Shown here: piece by piece, positions 16,537 through 26,132 of the stretch
How positions within the stretch are numbered: the first letter of the stretch is position 1
Layout: every line of letters begins with the position of its first letter
NCBI GenBank assembly: GCA_963794165.1
Contig: CAWCCT010000007.1
Location: forward strand, 1-64,000
Origin: PALSA-350 sp963794165
GTDB lineage: Bacteria > Acidobacteriota > Terriglobia > Terriglobales > Acidobacteriaceae
Direction: 5' to 3'
DNA: 64,000 nt
Notes under the pieces: model-generated
What the model was told of the DNA's origin: nothing
What the model saw: only the letters and a program-made list of their open reading frames with translations
The model's database searches: none
Position numbers and translations under genes: made by a program

Positions 16537-16848
16537 ATGGATACGCAGCAGCAGAACCTGCACCAGGTTCGTCCCTCGCACACGAGGGGAAGCTTTTTCG
16601 GTGTGCCGCTTGGCGATCTCGGCCTCGTTACCAGTGTTCTCATGGCCTTTACTGTAGGATTTCTGAGCTTCTTCCTGTTCACCTTCCTCGCCATCGTAGG
16701 CATCATGATCTACAACGGCATGGGCCACCACGTGGACTTCGCTGACAGCTACAGGTACATCTCCTTTCCCGCCGCCTGCCTTGTGCTGGCCGCAAGCCTC
16801 ATCTTTTTTGCCACGCTGTGGCTGCGCCGGAAGGTTTCCGGCGGTTAG
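16537..16848 (+). CDS. Small two-helix membrane protein, unknown function
   Basis: The 103-residue protein starts at ATG 16537 (MDTQQQNL) after a CCGAGG ribosome-binding stretch; the frame is open a little upstream. It has two strong hydrophobic segments (residues about 32-60, FTVGFLSFFLFTFLAIVGIMIY, and about 77-97, FPAACLVLAASLIFFATLWL) and a basic C-terminus RRKVSGG. It stops eight bases before the Kdo hydroxylase start, so the two are probably cotranscribed. A role in envelope biogenesis is only inferred from that link. Confidence 0.6.
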   Translation: MDTQQQNLHQVRPSHTRGSFFGVPLGDLGLVTSVLMAFTVGFLSFFLFTFLAIVGIMIYNGMGHHVDFADSYRYISFPAACLVLAASLIFFATLWLRRKVSGG

Positions 16849-16856
16849 AAGAAGTC

Positions 16857-17765
16857 ATGGCTCTCATCACCATCGATCTCGCGCCACCCTCGGAGATTCA
16901 GGCGCGAGCCTGGTGCCGGCAGTTGGAAGCAGGCGACATTCTCTTTTTTCCGCAAACGCCCATTCAGATTCCTCCCCAGGACCTGTCTTTTCTGCTCGGC
17001 CAGCAGCAGACGGGCAGCACCTTGCACAAGAACATCGCCTACAAGCCAAATCAGGACAGCGTGAGCGGCCTCGATGCCGGCACCACCGGCGCCGCGGAGC
17101 TCAATCAACTGCGCGCGATCATGCGCCAGTACTCGCAGGATGTAACTCGTTTCCTCACCCGCTTCTTATCCCCCTACCAGCAGCGCTGGCAGTTGGATTA
17201 CGCCAGCTTTCGCCCGCAGGAGGAAGAAGGCCGCGACCTGCCGCTGCGCCGGCGCAACGACCTGCTGCACACCGACGCCTTCCCTACGCGTCCAACCCGG
17301 GGAGCGCGCATCCTGCGTTTCTTTAACAACATTCATCCAACGCGCACGCGCGACTGGGTGGTCAGTGACCCGTTTCCAGTGCTTGCGCTCAAATATGCGC
17401 CGCAACAAATTTCGCTCCCCAGCCCCGGCAATTCTGCCGGCCGTGCACTGAAGTCGTTGGCCAACACCGCCGGCCTGGGCTTGGCGATCCCCAGCCTGAA
17501 GCGATCGCCTTATGACGACTTCATGATGCGCTTCCACAACTTCCTCAAGGAAAACGCCTCTTTCCAGGCCGAGTGCCGCAAGGAATACCTGCAGTTTCCC
17601 CCCGGCTCCAGTTGGATGGTGTACACCGACATGGTTCCGCACGCGGTTCTCTCCGGCCAATACGCACTGGAGCAAACCTTCCTGGTGGATCACCAGGCCA
17701 TGGTTTCCCCGGAATCATCGCCTCTCTCTGTGCTTGAGGCCATGACTCACACCGCTCTGGTGTAG
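16857..17765 (+). CDS. Kdo hydroxylase (KdoO-like Fe(II)/2-oxoglutarate dioxygenase family)
   Basis: The 302-residue protein resembles the Kdo hydroxylase family (DUF2843), which converts 3-deoxy-manno-octulosonic acid of lipid A cores to Ko. Family-like segments are DILFFPQTPIQIPPQDLSFLL, LHKNIAYKP, LSPYQQRWQLDYASFRPQEE, LHTDAFPTRPTRGARILRFFNNIHPTRTRDW and MVYTDMVPHAVLSGQYALEQTFLV. HTDAFPTRP supplies an H-x-D metal pair, and the later His in MVPHAVLSGQ is the likely third ligand. The frame is open to 16818, but ATG 16857 avoids overlap with the preceding gene. It implies an LPS-containing outer membrane. Confidence 0.8.
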   Translation: MALITIDLAPPSEIQARAWCRQLEAGDILFFPQTPIQIPPQDLSFLLGQQQTGSTLHKNIAYKPNQDSVSGLDAGTTGAAELNQLRAIMRQYSQDVTRFLTRFLSPYQQRWQLDYASFRPQEEEGRDLPLRRRNDLLHTDAFPTRPTRGARILRFFNNIHPTRTRDWVVSDPFPVLALKYAPQQISLPSPGNSAGRALKSLANTAGLGLAIPSLKRSPYDDFMMRFHNFLKENASFQAECRKEYLQFPPGSSWMVYTDMVPHAVLSGQYALEQTFLVDHQAMVSPESSPLSVLEAMTHTALV

Positions 17766-17824
17766 CCTCGGCTCTCGACGGAAGAGGGTAGAGACAATAT
17801 CCTTGGGTATTACCCAGCAGGAAA

Positions 17825-19870
17825 ATGACAGCGATCGCAGACTCGATAAAGGTTCATCTCCCCGACGGCTCCATCAAAGAATTCCCCGCCGGATCAACAC
17901 CCCTCGACGTGGCCAACAGCATCTCACCGCGGCTGGCAGCCGCCGCCATCGTGGCCCGCATTCGACCACTGAACGGTGCAGGGCCGGCAAAAACCAACGA
18001 CGCTCAGCCCGAGACGGGTGAAGCCAGCATGTATGCCGCTGAGGAAGCAAACGCCGAACGGCTTGTGGATCTGACCACACCGCTCCAGGAGGACCTGTCG
18101 CTGCAGCTCCTGACCGAGAAAGATGAGGAAGCACTGAAAGTGGTGCGCCATTCCGCCGCGCACGTGATGGCGACCGCGGTGCTCGAGCTGTACCCCGAGA
18201 CCAAGCTTGGTCACGGCCCGGCCACGGATGCCGGCTTCTTTTACGATTTCTACCGGCCAACGCCTTTTACTCCTGAAGACCTCAAGGCCATCGAAACCAG
18301 GATGGCGGAAGTGGTGAAGCGCAACGAGCCTTTCGTGCGCGAATGGGAGCCTCGCGACCAGAGCCTGGCCCGCTTCCAGGCCGGCAACGATTTCATGAAG
18401 GCCCACTTTGTCGAGCGCTTCACCAAGCCCGGCGAGGAAATTTCTTTTTACCGCAACGGAGCCTTTGAAGATTTTTGCCGTGGGCCGCACGTGCCTTCGA
18501 CCGGCAGGGTCAAGGCCTACAAAGTAACGAACCTTGCCGGAGCCTACTGGCTGGGGGATGAGCACAATCCCCAACTGCAGCGCATTTACGGCACCGCCTT
18601 TTTCTCCGCCAAAGAGATGGAGCAGCACTTTGCGCGCCTGGAGGAGGCGCAACGCCGGGATCATCGCGTCCTGGGCAAGCAGCTCGACCTGTTCTCCATC
18701 CAGGAAGTGGCCGGGCCGGGCTTGATCTTCTGGCATCCCAAAGGCGCGATGGTGCGCAGGATCATGGAAGACTGGATGCGGGACGAGTGCCTGAGGCACG
18801 GCTACGAGCTGGTCTATACGCCGCACGTGGCGCGGGTAAATCTGTGGCAGATCAGCGGTCACGAAGGTTTCTATTCGCAGAACATGTTTACGCCGATGGA
18901 GCTGGACGACGCCGACTACCGGATGAAGCCGATGAACTGTCCCTTCCACATTCTTATCTATAAAAATTCGCCCAAGAGCTACCGGGACCTGCCGGTGCGC
19001 TATGCGGAGCTGGGGAACGTATACCGCTACGAGCGCTCTGGCACCATGCATGGGCTGTTGCGGGTGCGAGGCTTTACGCAGGACGACGCCCACATCTTCT
19101 GCACCCCGGCGCAGATTGAGGATGAAGTGGTGGGCTGCATTGAATTTGCCCAGCTGGTGTTGAACACGTTTGGTTTTGCGGAATTCAAGGTGGAGCTTTC
19201 CACCTGGGATCCAAAAGACCGCAAGAGCTACACCGGCTCGGATGAGAACTGGGCCTTGGCCATTCATTCGCTCGAAAGCGCCCTGGCGCGCAAGGGAATT
19301 CCGTATAAGACCATCCTTGGGGAAGCCGCGTTTTACGGCCCGAAGATCGACATCAAGCTGGTGGACGTGTTGGGACGCTTATGGCAACTGTCAACGGTGC
19401 AATTCGACTTCAACATGCCGGCGCGCTTTGAGATGGAGTATGTGGGGGAAGACGGGGAGCGCCATCAACCGCTGATGGTCCATCGTGCACTATTTGGCTC
19501 AGTGGAGCGCTTTTTTGGCGTGCTGGTGGAGCACTATGCCGGGGCCTTCCCCCTCTGGCTGGCCCCGGTGCAGGTGGGCATTGTGCCCATCAGCGAGCGT
19601 CATTTGGACTATGCAAAAAAGGTACAGACGACGTTACAGAACGCCGGCTTGCGCGTGGAGGTCGATCACCGCAACGAAAAAATGGGAGCCAAGATCCGCG
19701 ACTTCACCTTGCAGAAGCTTCCCTACATCCTTGTCGTAGGTGACAAAGAATCCGAGACGGGAGCTGTCAGCCTGAGGGTTCGGAGCGAGGGAGACAAAGG
19801 CAGCATGCCCTTGGAAGACTTCGTCACCCGGGCGCGGGGGCTGGTCGACACCAGGTCGACCAGTTTGTAG
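17825..19870 (+). CDS. thrS: Threonyl-tRNA synthetase
   Basis: ThrS charges tRNA-Thr; the length is 681 residues, slightly long. Domains: TGS (about 5-50, VHLPDGSIKEFPAGSTPLDVA), second editing domain with HSAAHVM (HxxxH) near 111, class II core with WQISGHEGFYSQNMF, the zinc-binding MKPMNCPFH near 380, motif 2 RYERSGTMHGLLRVRGFTQDDAHIFC, motif 3 MVHRALFGSVERF near 550, and the anticodon-binding domain from WLAPVQVGIVPIS. About 35 extra residues (PLNGAGPAKTNDAQPETGEASMY) sit between the TGS strands compared with E. coli. No T-box leader was recognised upstream. Confidence 0.96.
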   Translation: MTAIADSIKVHLPDGSIKEFPAGSTPLDVANSISPRLAAAAIVARIRPLNGAGPAKTNDAQPETGEASMYAAEEANAERLVDLTTPLQEDLSLQLLTEKDEEALKVVRHSAAHVMATAVLELYPETKLGHGPATDAGFFYDFYRPTPFTPEDLKAIETRMAEVVKRNEPFVREWEPRDQSLARFQAGNDFMKAHFVERFTKPGEEISFYRNGAFEDFCRGPHVPSTGRVKAYKVTNLAGAYWLGDEHNPQLQRIYGTAFFSAKEMEQHFARLEEAQRRDHRVLGKQLDLFSIQEVAGPGLIFWHPKGAMVRRIMEDWMRDECLRHGYELVYTPHVARVNLWQISGHEGFYSQNMFTPMELDDADYRMKPMNCPFHILIYKNSPKSYRDLPVRYAELGNVYRYERSGTMHGLLRVRGFTQDDAHIFCTPAQIEDEVVGCIEFAQLVLNTFGFAEFKVELSTWDPKDRKSYTGSDENWALAIHSLESALARKGIPYKTILGEAAFYGPKIDIKLVDVLGRLWQLSTVQFDFNMPARFEMEYVGEDGERHQPLMVHRALFGSVERFFGVLVEHYAGAFPLWLAPVQVGIVPISERHLDYAKKVQTTLQNAGLRVEVDHRNEKMGAKIRDFTLQKLPYILVVGDKESETGAVSLRVRSEGDKGSMPLEDFVTRARGLVDTRSTSL

Positions 19871-19971
19871 CTTTAGAGGAGTACGCCGAAAGCGACCGTC
19901 AGAGCCTGTGCGAGAACCTGAGGACAACAGATCACGCGGGGACATGCTTTGTACGAAGGGCACGGCCTACC

Positions 19972-20070
19972 TGTGCCAGCCCCGGACTTTCAGTCCGGGG
20001 AGCGGGTTTTCAAACCCGCGGAAGCGCTCCGTTGAGAATTTCGGGGCTTTAGCCCTGGTGGCTGCTTCTC
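19972..20070. repeat. Composite palindromic repeat, copy 2
   Basis: This is the same ordered series of hairpins as at 12494-12611: CCCCGGACTTTCAGTCCGGGG, then GCGGGTTTTCAAACCCGC, then GGGGCTTTAGCCC followed by TGGTGGCTGCTTCTC. It lies about 100 bases after thrS. Just before it, ACGAAGGGCACGGCCTACCTGTGCC (19953-19977) is a partial copy of the palindrome family found at 60.5-60.8 kb. Confidence 0.7.
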
Positions 20071-20136
20071 CCGCCCTTACATATCTTCTCCGGCATTTAA
20101 GCGTATGCCCCTTCAATCATCGGCGGCCACACCCGA

Positions 20137-22385
20137 TCAGCGCCTACCACTGCACTCCTGGATACAGGCTGGGCATGCGGAATCCGCGGTAGGCATTGCG
20201 TTCCTGAGATCTGCATAGTCCACACGGTTTGCGGCGTGCTCTGGTGGCGTCACTTCATAAGATATACGAGCTGGCTGTTCGCTACACCCGCAAAGATCGT
20301 ACTCCACATTGCCGTTTGCGAGCAGATCGACGCTGCCACCAAAAAAGCTGTAGAGGTTGGCAGGCAGTATCTGGTGAAAGGTGAGCGTTGCCGTTTTCGC
20401 GTTCTCATCGATCTGGAAGACGGGGATCGTGGAGTAGAGGCAAGGCGGATTCCGGGGGCGCCACAAGTGACGCCGGCGGCAAAGATGCGGTCGTCGCCGT
20501 TGTCCATCAATCCCAGGGAGAAACACGCCGGTCGTGTTGGAGCTGAAGAAATTCGGCATGTGCTGCGCGTATTGCCAATCAGTCGGGTCGACGCCATTCT
20601 TCAGCGTGAAGTCGCCGCCCTCACCCAACCGCCAGAGGACGGCGCCTGAGCCCTTGCCGTCTTCGTAGTCCACTTTCACAACCCAATTCTGGTGGCGCAT
20701 GGAAACCAGGATATTGCCATCGTCTGGCGAATAAAGCACTGCGTTGGTATGGGTCCAGTCGGGGAACAGGTAGGGATGCCGGTTGGGATCCAGGTGGTTG
20801 AACTCGTTCCAGGCCCATACTGGCTGCAGATTTTCATCCAGGTCCACGATCACGTCGCCCAGCACGGTGGTAGGTGGGGTGTTGGTCAGGGCAGGGGTAG
20901 TGGTGCTGGACAGGTTCATGAGTCGTGTTGGCAAGCACCAGCCAGTGACCGTTTGGCAGCGGCTCCACGTCATGGTGGAAGACTTGCAGCGTCACCTTGC
21001 ATTCAGCGCAAGTGGCGCTCGCAAGCTCGCGCATTCAGATCGTTGATGGTGATCTCGCGCACGGTGTCGCCCGCCAGATTCACTTCCCGAATTTCGTTGA
21101 TGGTCCCCGGCGGGAACTGGCCCAGTGAGCGGAGCGCCCGAACTAGGACCGATCGCCATCAGGAAGTCCCCGTTTGGCAGCAACTTGACACCCTGAATGA
21201 TATTCGGTGCACTGCCCGGGTTCGCATAGGTCCAGAGGACGTTCCCTGCGAGATCGGTCGCCACCACTCCGGACGGAGTGCCGCTAACCAGGTTAAGCAA
21301 CTCGACTCCCGGGTTGTGGCGTCATTCCTGCTGCGGTGGTGACCGTCAGCTTGGGCTGCATGTTGGCCGGCACCGCCTGCGTAGTAAACGTATGGTCGAC
21401 GTCGGTGAGCATTGATGCCGTTGGTGAACTGCACCGCGGCCTGCATATGGTAAGTGGTGCTCGCCTTCATGCCGGCGACAAAAATGCTTACTTGGCCGCC
21501 GCTGTCCGTCGTCGACTGCGCCCATGTCTTCTGTTCCATAAGTCGTGTCTTTGCCAAAGCTCACGGTCATGCTTCCGGGAAAGGGCAGCGTCATCGTGTA
21601 CAGCGCCACCTGCGGGTTGTTCGTCGCGGTGACCTGCCTACCGGCAAGGCGGCCGAGGTTCCGGAGAGAGCGACGCGTCTGGGCTGTTCCGGCAGGAACA
21701 TCACCGAAGCCAAGGTTCAAGACTGCGTTCTGCGTGGCAGGAGCAGAAGCTGTGCTGGGGGTGTAGCTGACCATCACCGCACAATTGGCTGCCGCCGCCA
21801 GCTGTGCGCCGCAGGAGCCGGTACTCACAAGCGCGTAGCCTGGATCGCCGCTGAGAGCTAGGGCTCAGAGTCAATGCCGCCGTGCCGGTATTTGTAACCG
21901 TAACCACAGACTGAGTAAGAGTATTGTTGACCAGGTTGTTACCGAAGTTGAAAGAGGCAGCACTCAATGAAGCAGTCGTCGACAATGGCGGCGCTGCGTT
22001 GACCGTCACAGCTGCGGTAATGCTATGACTGAGCGAACCAGATGTGCCCTGGAGCGAGATAGCTGGCGCTTCCCGCTGCCGCAGCCGGACTCGCAGTCAC
22101 ACTAATCTGCTGCAGCCCACCGGGAGCTATGGACAGGGTCATCGGTGTGGCCGTCACGCCGCTGGGCAACGCACCGACCGCTACGCTCACGTTCCCGGTA
22201 AAGCCGTTCACTGGTGATGCGGTTACCGTGATCGTCTGCGCAGCGCCGCCTGGAGTGACCGTAACCGACGAGGGAGCGATAGCCAGAGTAAAGTCTGCGG
22301 TCGGTTTTGAGCTCCCACCACCACCGCATCCGGTCAAAACTGTAAGCAGAGAGATTGCGCCTAGAAAAGCGATACGCGATTGCAT
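20137..22385 (-). pseudogene. Arylsulfotransferase-like lipoprotein, broken by about seven frameshifts
   Basis: From ATG 22385 (MQSRIAFLGAISLLTVLTGCGGGG) a lipoprotein signal with lipobox LTGC is followed by an Ig-like/repeat region (PTADFTLAIAPSSVTVTPGG). An arylsulfotransferase (ASST) beta-propeller follows, recognisable from DLAGNVLWTYANPG, DFLMAIG, VWAWNEFNHLDPNRHPY, FPDWTHTNAVLYSPDDGNILVSMRHQNWVVKVDY and FFGGSVDLLANGNVEYD. ASST enzymes move sulfate between phenolic compounds in the periplasm or at the surface. Frame changes are needed near 22045, 21860, 21500, 21310, 21040, 20930 and 20480. Similarity continues through all of them, which suggests sequence error at least as much as decay. 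Confidence 0.7.
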
Positions 22386-22793
22386 GAGATCAGCTCCTAA
22401 CGTGTTTGTCACGGCTCTTTTTCTGTCACGCAAACAAATCTGTTGATACGCATTATGCCCGATTTGTGCCTCGAGGAATCGCGATATTTAGGCCGCCATT
22501 AGTGGCGCATAAGTCAGGGGCGTATTACAGCTTGCCGGAAGGCGTGAGAAAGGCGAAATGCCCTCCGGGTTAATTCCGATCGCAGAGGTGCATAAATGAT
22601 TATTAGTTGTTTGCGTCCGGGCGCATGTTGGTGATGCTGTTCTATGGTATCCGGGCTGAGAGCGCCTTTGCGTCTCGATTTCCTGCTCGGGTGGGGACGC
22701 CGCGGTTTCAGGGCTTTTGAACTCCAACGTTGGACTGGCCACAGTAGCAAACAGGTCAAAATGCTAGCCTATAGCACAATAGGGAACAGCCGG

Positions 22794-24496
22794 ATGACCA
22801 TGACAGCATCAGGAGCAGAGACGTCGATGATGTCCCCCGCCTTGGGCCAGCGAGAGATAACACCCGTTACAATTTGCTCAGGGCAGCCAAGCGCGAAGCG
22901 CGAGTTTTGGCTGACGCTTGCTGCGCTCACGGCTCTTATATGCAATGGCCGTCGCGTCGGGAACCGCCGTTATGTGTGGTTTGATGAGCTTTCACCTTGG
23001 ATATCGCCAGATCCGCGTCGCTTCAGCGAACTTTGGTATCGGGTGGTAAGGTTCGATTGCAACCCGCCCACTAGTCTATTTATTGAGCCGGATTTCCATG
23101 TCGATTTTCGGCTCGACTCCGTTCGGCCTTCGCTTCCCATCGATGCTGGAGTTTTACTTCGGGAGCGTGGCGATACTGCTGTATGTCAGACGAAAGGCCG
23201 AGACTGCATTTGCCGCTATGGCTGTACTTATGTTGTGGGCCGTCGCTCCCACCTTATACTATGCCGTCGAAGCCAGGCCTTATGCTTTGATTCTTCCTGT
23301 CGTTCGCCTGTCTCTTGCTCGTCGTGGGATACGGCGAGTCACGCCCAGACCCCGGCGGCTGGCTTTATTTGCCGTGTCAGTGTCAACGCTGGCTTTGGCG
23401 GGAGCGCATGTTTTTGCTCCGTTTACCCTTTTCGCATTCGTTTTGGCAGAGGCCGTGCGTTTTCGCCGCCGGCGAAAGCCAGACTACCCGCTGTGGGCTG
23501 CACTGCTCGTGCCCATGCTGAGCATGCTCCTCTATATACCGCTGGTCCGGTCGTATGGAGGAGTCATTTTTCGCGCATCCACTTCCTACAACACGCTCAT
23601 TATCTTCTTTGCAGAAACCTTTGGCGCCCCAATCATGGCATTCGTCCTGCTGGCCGGCGTCTGTCTGGTTCCTTTGCGCCAGAGACGCTCAAACAGGCAA
23701 ATGCGTTTCTCAGCGGAAGAGATTGCGCTCTACTCCTGGCATGTTTTTGAGCCCGCTTCTTATTGAATTTCGTCCTGATGCATCGTCACGGAGTGTTTTA
23801 CAACCGATACTGTCGTGCCATCGCAAGTGGCGATCCTGACAGGCTCTCGCTGTCTTTCTTGCTTACCGTGTGGGCATGAATCGTGTGGCGGCATATGCTG
23901 CCTGCGGCGGTCTTGCTACTGGCTATCCTCAAGATTCAATTCTGGCATCCGTTGCTCTATCCCGCCACCGCAGAGAATCGGGGTCCTGGCATCCGTTCAG
24001 CCCGACCTCCCGATCGTCGTTGGCGAAGGGCGAGGTATTTATGGAGATGAATCAACGGAAAACTCAGCGTTTCTTGATCCCGACTCTATTTCCTGAAAGA
24101 TCAGCAGGCTTCCTTGCATTATCGCGCATACCAACTATTTTCAAGATTTCGGAGCCCCGGATGTTCTGCAGAAGGCGGGTTTTCCATTCACCGCCAATGT
24201 CGCGCCTTTTTCCGGATTTGTCCGGCACCACAAGCGATTCTTGCTGCTCGGCGGCCCAGGAGATTGGGTCTTCCCAAAGCTCCTATCTAATGGAGCTTCG
24301 ATGGCATACGTGCGTGACTATGGCGACGCTATGCCCTATTCCGAAACTACTCTGTTCCTGGTCACGATGCCGTCTCCAGACTCGCAGAAGGAATAACAAC
24401 GACGCGGGACATGCTGTCTGCGGAGCGATTCCCTGTAACACATCAATCAGAATGCGCGTCGTATCTGACCGGTATCTTGGCAGCGCCAAAGAATAA
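22794..24496 (+). pseudogene. GT-C-like membrane glycosyltransferase, frameshifted
   Basis: Pieces in different frames add up to one polytopic protein. The N-terminal part has WFDELSPWISPDPRRFSELW ... NPPTSLFI, the luminal acidic motif typical of ArnT/PMT-like GT-C enzymes. It is followed by several hydrophobic stretches (FYFGSVAILLYV, AMAVLMLWAVAPTLYYAVEARPYAL, LFAVSVSTLALAGAHVFAPFTLFAFVLA, LLVPMLSMLLYIPLV). YYAVEARPYAL is a loop shared with the gene at 32369-33854. Shifts fall near 23085 and 23740 and more than once in the C-terminal third, where the ends are uncertain. The start at ATG 22794 is tentative. Confidence 0.5.
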
Positions 24497-24501
24497 CCAT
24501 C

Positions 24502-26132
24502 TCAATTTATCCGCTGCCATATAGACATGCTCCCGAAGTTTTGGGTGGGTTGATACGCCTTGTGGATGTAGTCGTCCAGCACCGTTACTCCGCTGCTTCT
24601 CGAGCTTTCATTCGGCTCGCGATAATGATCGAACTCTGAATCCAGAACAATATAGGGAGGAACATTGATCTCCAGCTCATGGACCATTTCCACCTGGATT
24701 TCGTAGCTGTTCTGCAAGCCGGGATCGAAGTGGGACCACTTTGTCGCGGGCAGGCGCTGGGCGCCAAAATAGATGATGTTGTCGTTGGCGAAGATCCTAT
24801 CGTGTTTGGTCACGCCGACATATATCTTCTGATCCGGCCTGGTATGAGCATCGATGAAGTCGATGGTCTGCCGGCGCTGCGGTTCGGGCACAAAGCAAAA
24901 CCCCCGGGCGAGAGGATTTTTTGACTTGCACCAAGTCTGGATGTCCGGCGTGCCTTGTGCAGGGAAGTTCAGCACCGATGCGTGATAGCGGTAGAGACCC
25001 AAGGCCGCGTGGAGCCCAGCCCATGTCGCGGCGACGACAGAGAGGGCGGCGAGAAGCATGATCGAGATTCGCCCCAGACGGCGGAGGGTCAACCTGTGTT
25101 CAAACAACACTGCGGTCAGCAGCGGGATGGAACGATGGAAAGATACATCTGCCCTAGGGATACCCGTACGATTCCTTTGAGGTACATGACCGCGGCGAGC
25201 AGTCCGAATACCACGAGAAAGGCCTGCCATTTCTCGATCCAGGCTGGAGTTTTCGCGCGATCTTTAAGGCGAGGAGCGAGGGCGACGTAAAGCGAAATGA
25301 GAGCGACTACGATGGGCAGGTAAAGCTCGAAGTTTTCGAGCCATTTGAGGTGAATGCCCAGCAAATGGCAGATTGCGGCCGCGATGATAGTACCTGCTGG
25401 GATAAAGGATCATATCGTGGACAAAGAAGCGAAAGGGCGCGACCGATAGATAGTAGAGCGCGGGTGGCAAGGTCACAGCTGCAAAGCCAAGCAAGTGAGG
25501 CCAACAAGAAGATGCGAAGACGCGCAACCTGTTAGTTCCAGGCTTTAGCCAGATAGCCACCGAAAGGGCGAGCATGTGAATTCCGAGAAGCGCCACGCCG
25601 GTGTCATAGCGAAACATCGCCGCAACTCCCACCAAAGCGCCCGCGGTCAACATACGCCGGGTTGACACTCTTCCGGTAAAGACCGGCAGAATCAGGAAGG
25701 AGCTGATTAGATTGAGCAAAGATACTGGTATTACGGGCGTTCCCGGAAGGTCATACAGGCCGATGAGCCACAGGACGGTAACAATGGCTGTGACCGCAGC
25801 AACCAATTGACGGCAATAGTCTAAAGCAATACGGTATACGGCTGTTACCAGCAGCGCTTTGATAAGCAGGTCGAAGAGGCGCTCGACCAGGATGGATTCT
25901 CCAAATAGTTTGAAAAGTCCTACGAGAAGGTAGAATTGCGCCGGGCCATAATTAGCGTAAAAGTCTCGATGCGGAATCTGTTCCCTGCGACACGCATCGC
26001 AGCTGTCAGTACGAGTCCCTCATCGTAGATGTGGGGACGCCTCGACATGCCAAGAAACAAAATGCAATAAGAAAGCAAAAAGACAAAGAAGAGGCTAACG
26101 ATGCGGCCACGTCGAGTGCGTGGCTGGCTCAA
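24502..26132 (-). pseudogene. Polytopic membrane protein, probable glycosyltransferase, frameshifted
   Basis: From ATG 26132 (MSQPRTRRGRIVSLFFVFLLSYCILFLG) the frames join to give RPHIYDEGLVLTAAMRV (an acidic residue after the first helix, as in GT-C enzymes). Then come YANYGPAQFYLLVGLFKLFGESI, many hydrophobic segments, and a soluble C-terminus with RQTIDFIDAHTRPDQKIYVGVTKHDRIFANDNIIYFGAQRLP. Frame changes are needed near 25920, 25380 and 25150. The start overlaps the stop of the upstream paralogue by four bases (ATGA, 26129-26132), so the two were cotranscribed. The sugar and acceptor are unknown. Confidence 0.5.

Noticed and set aside
17924..19267. 447-codon minus-strand open frame opposite thrS
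   Set aside because: Antisense shadow of a clear threonyl-tRNA synthetase; composition is arginine- and histidine-rich and matches no family.
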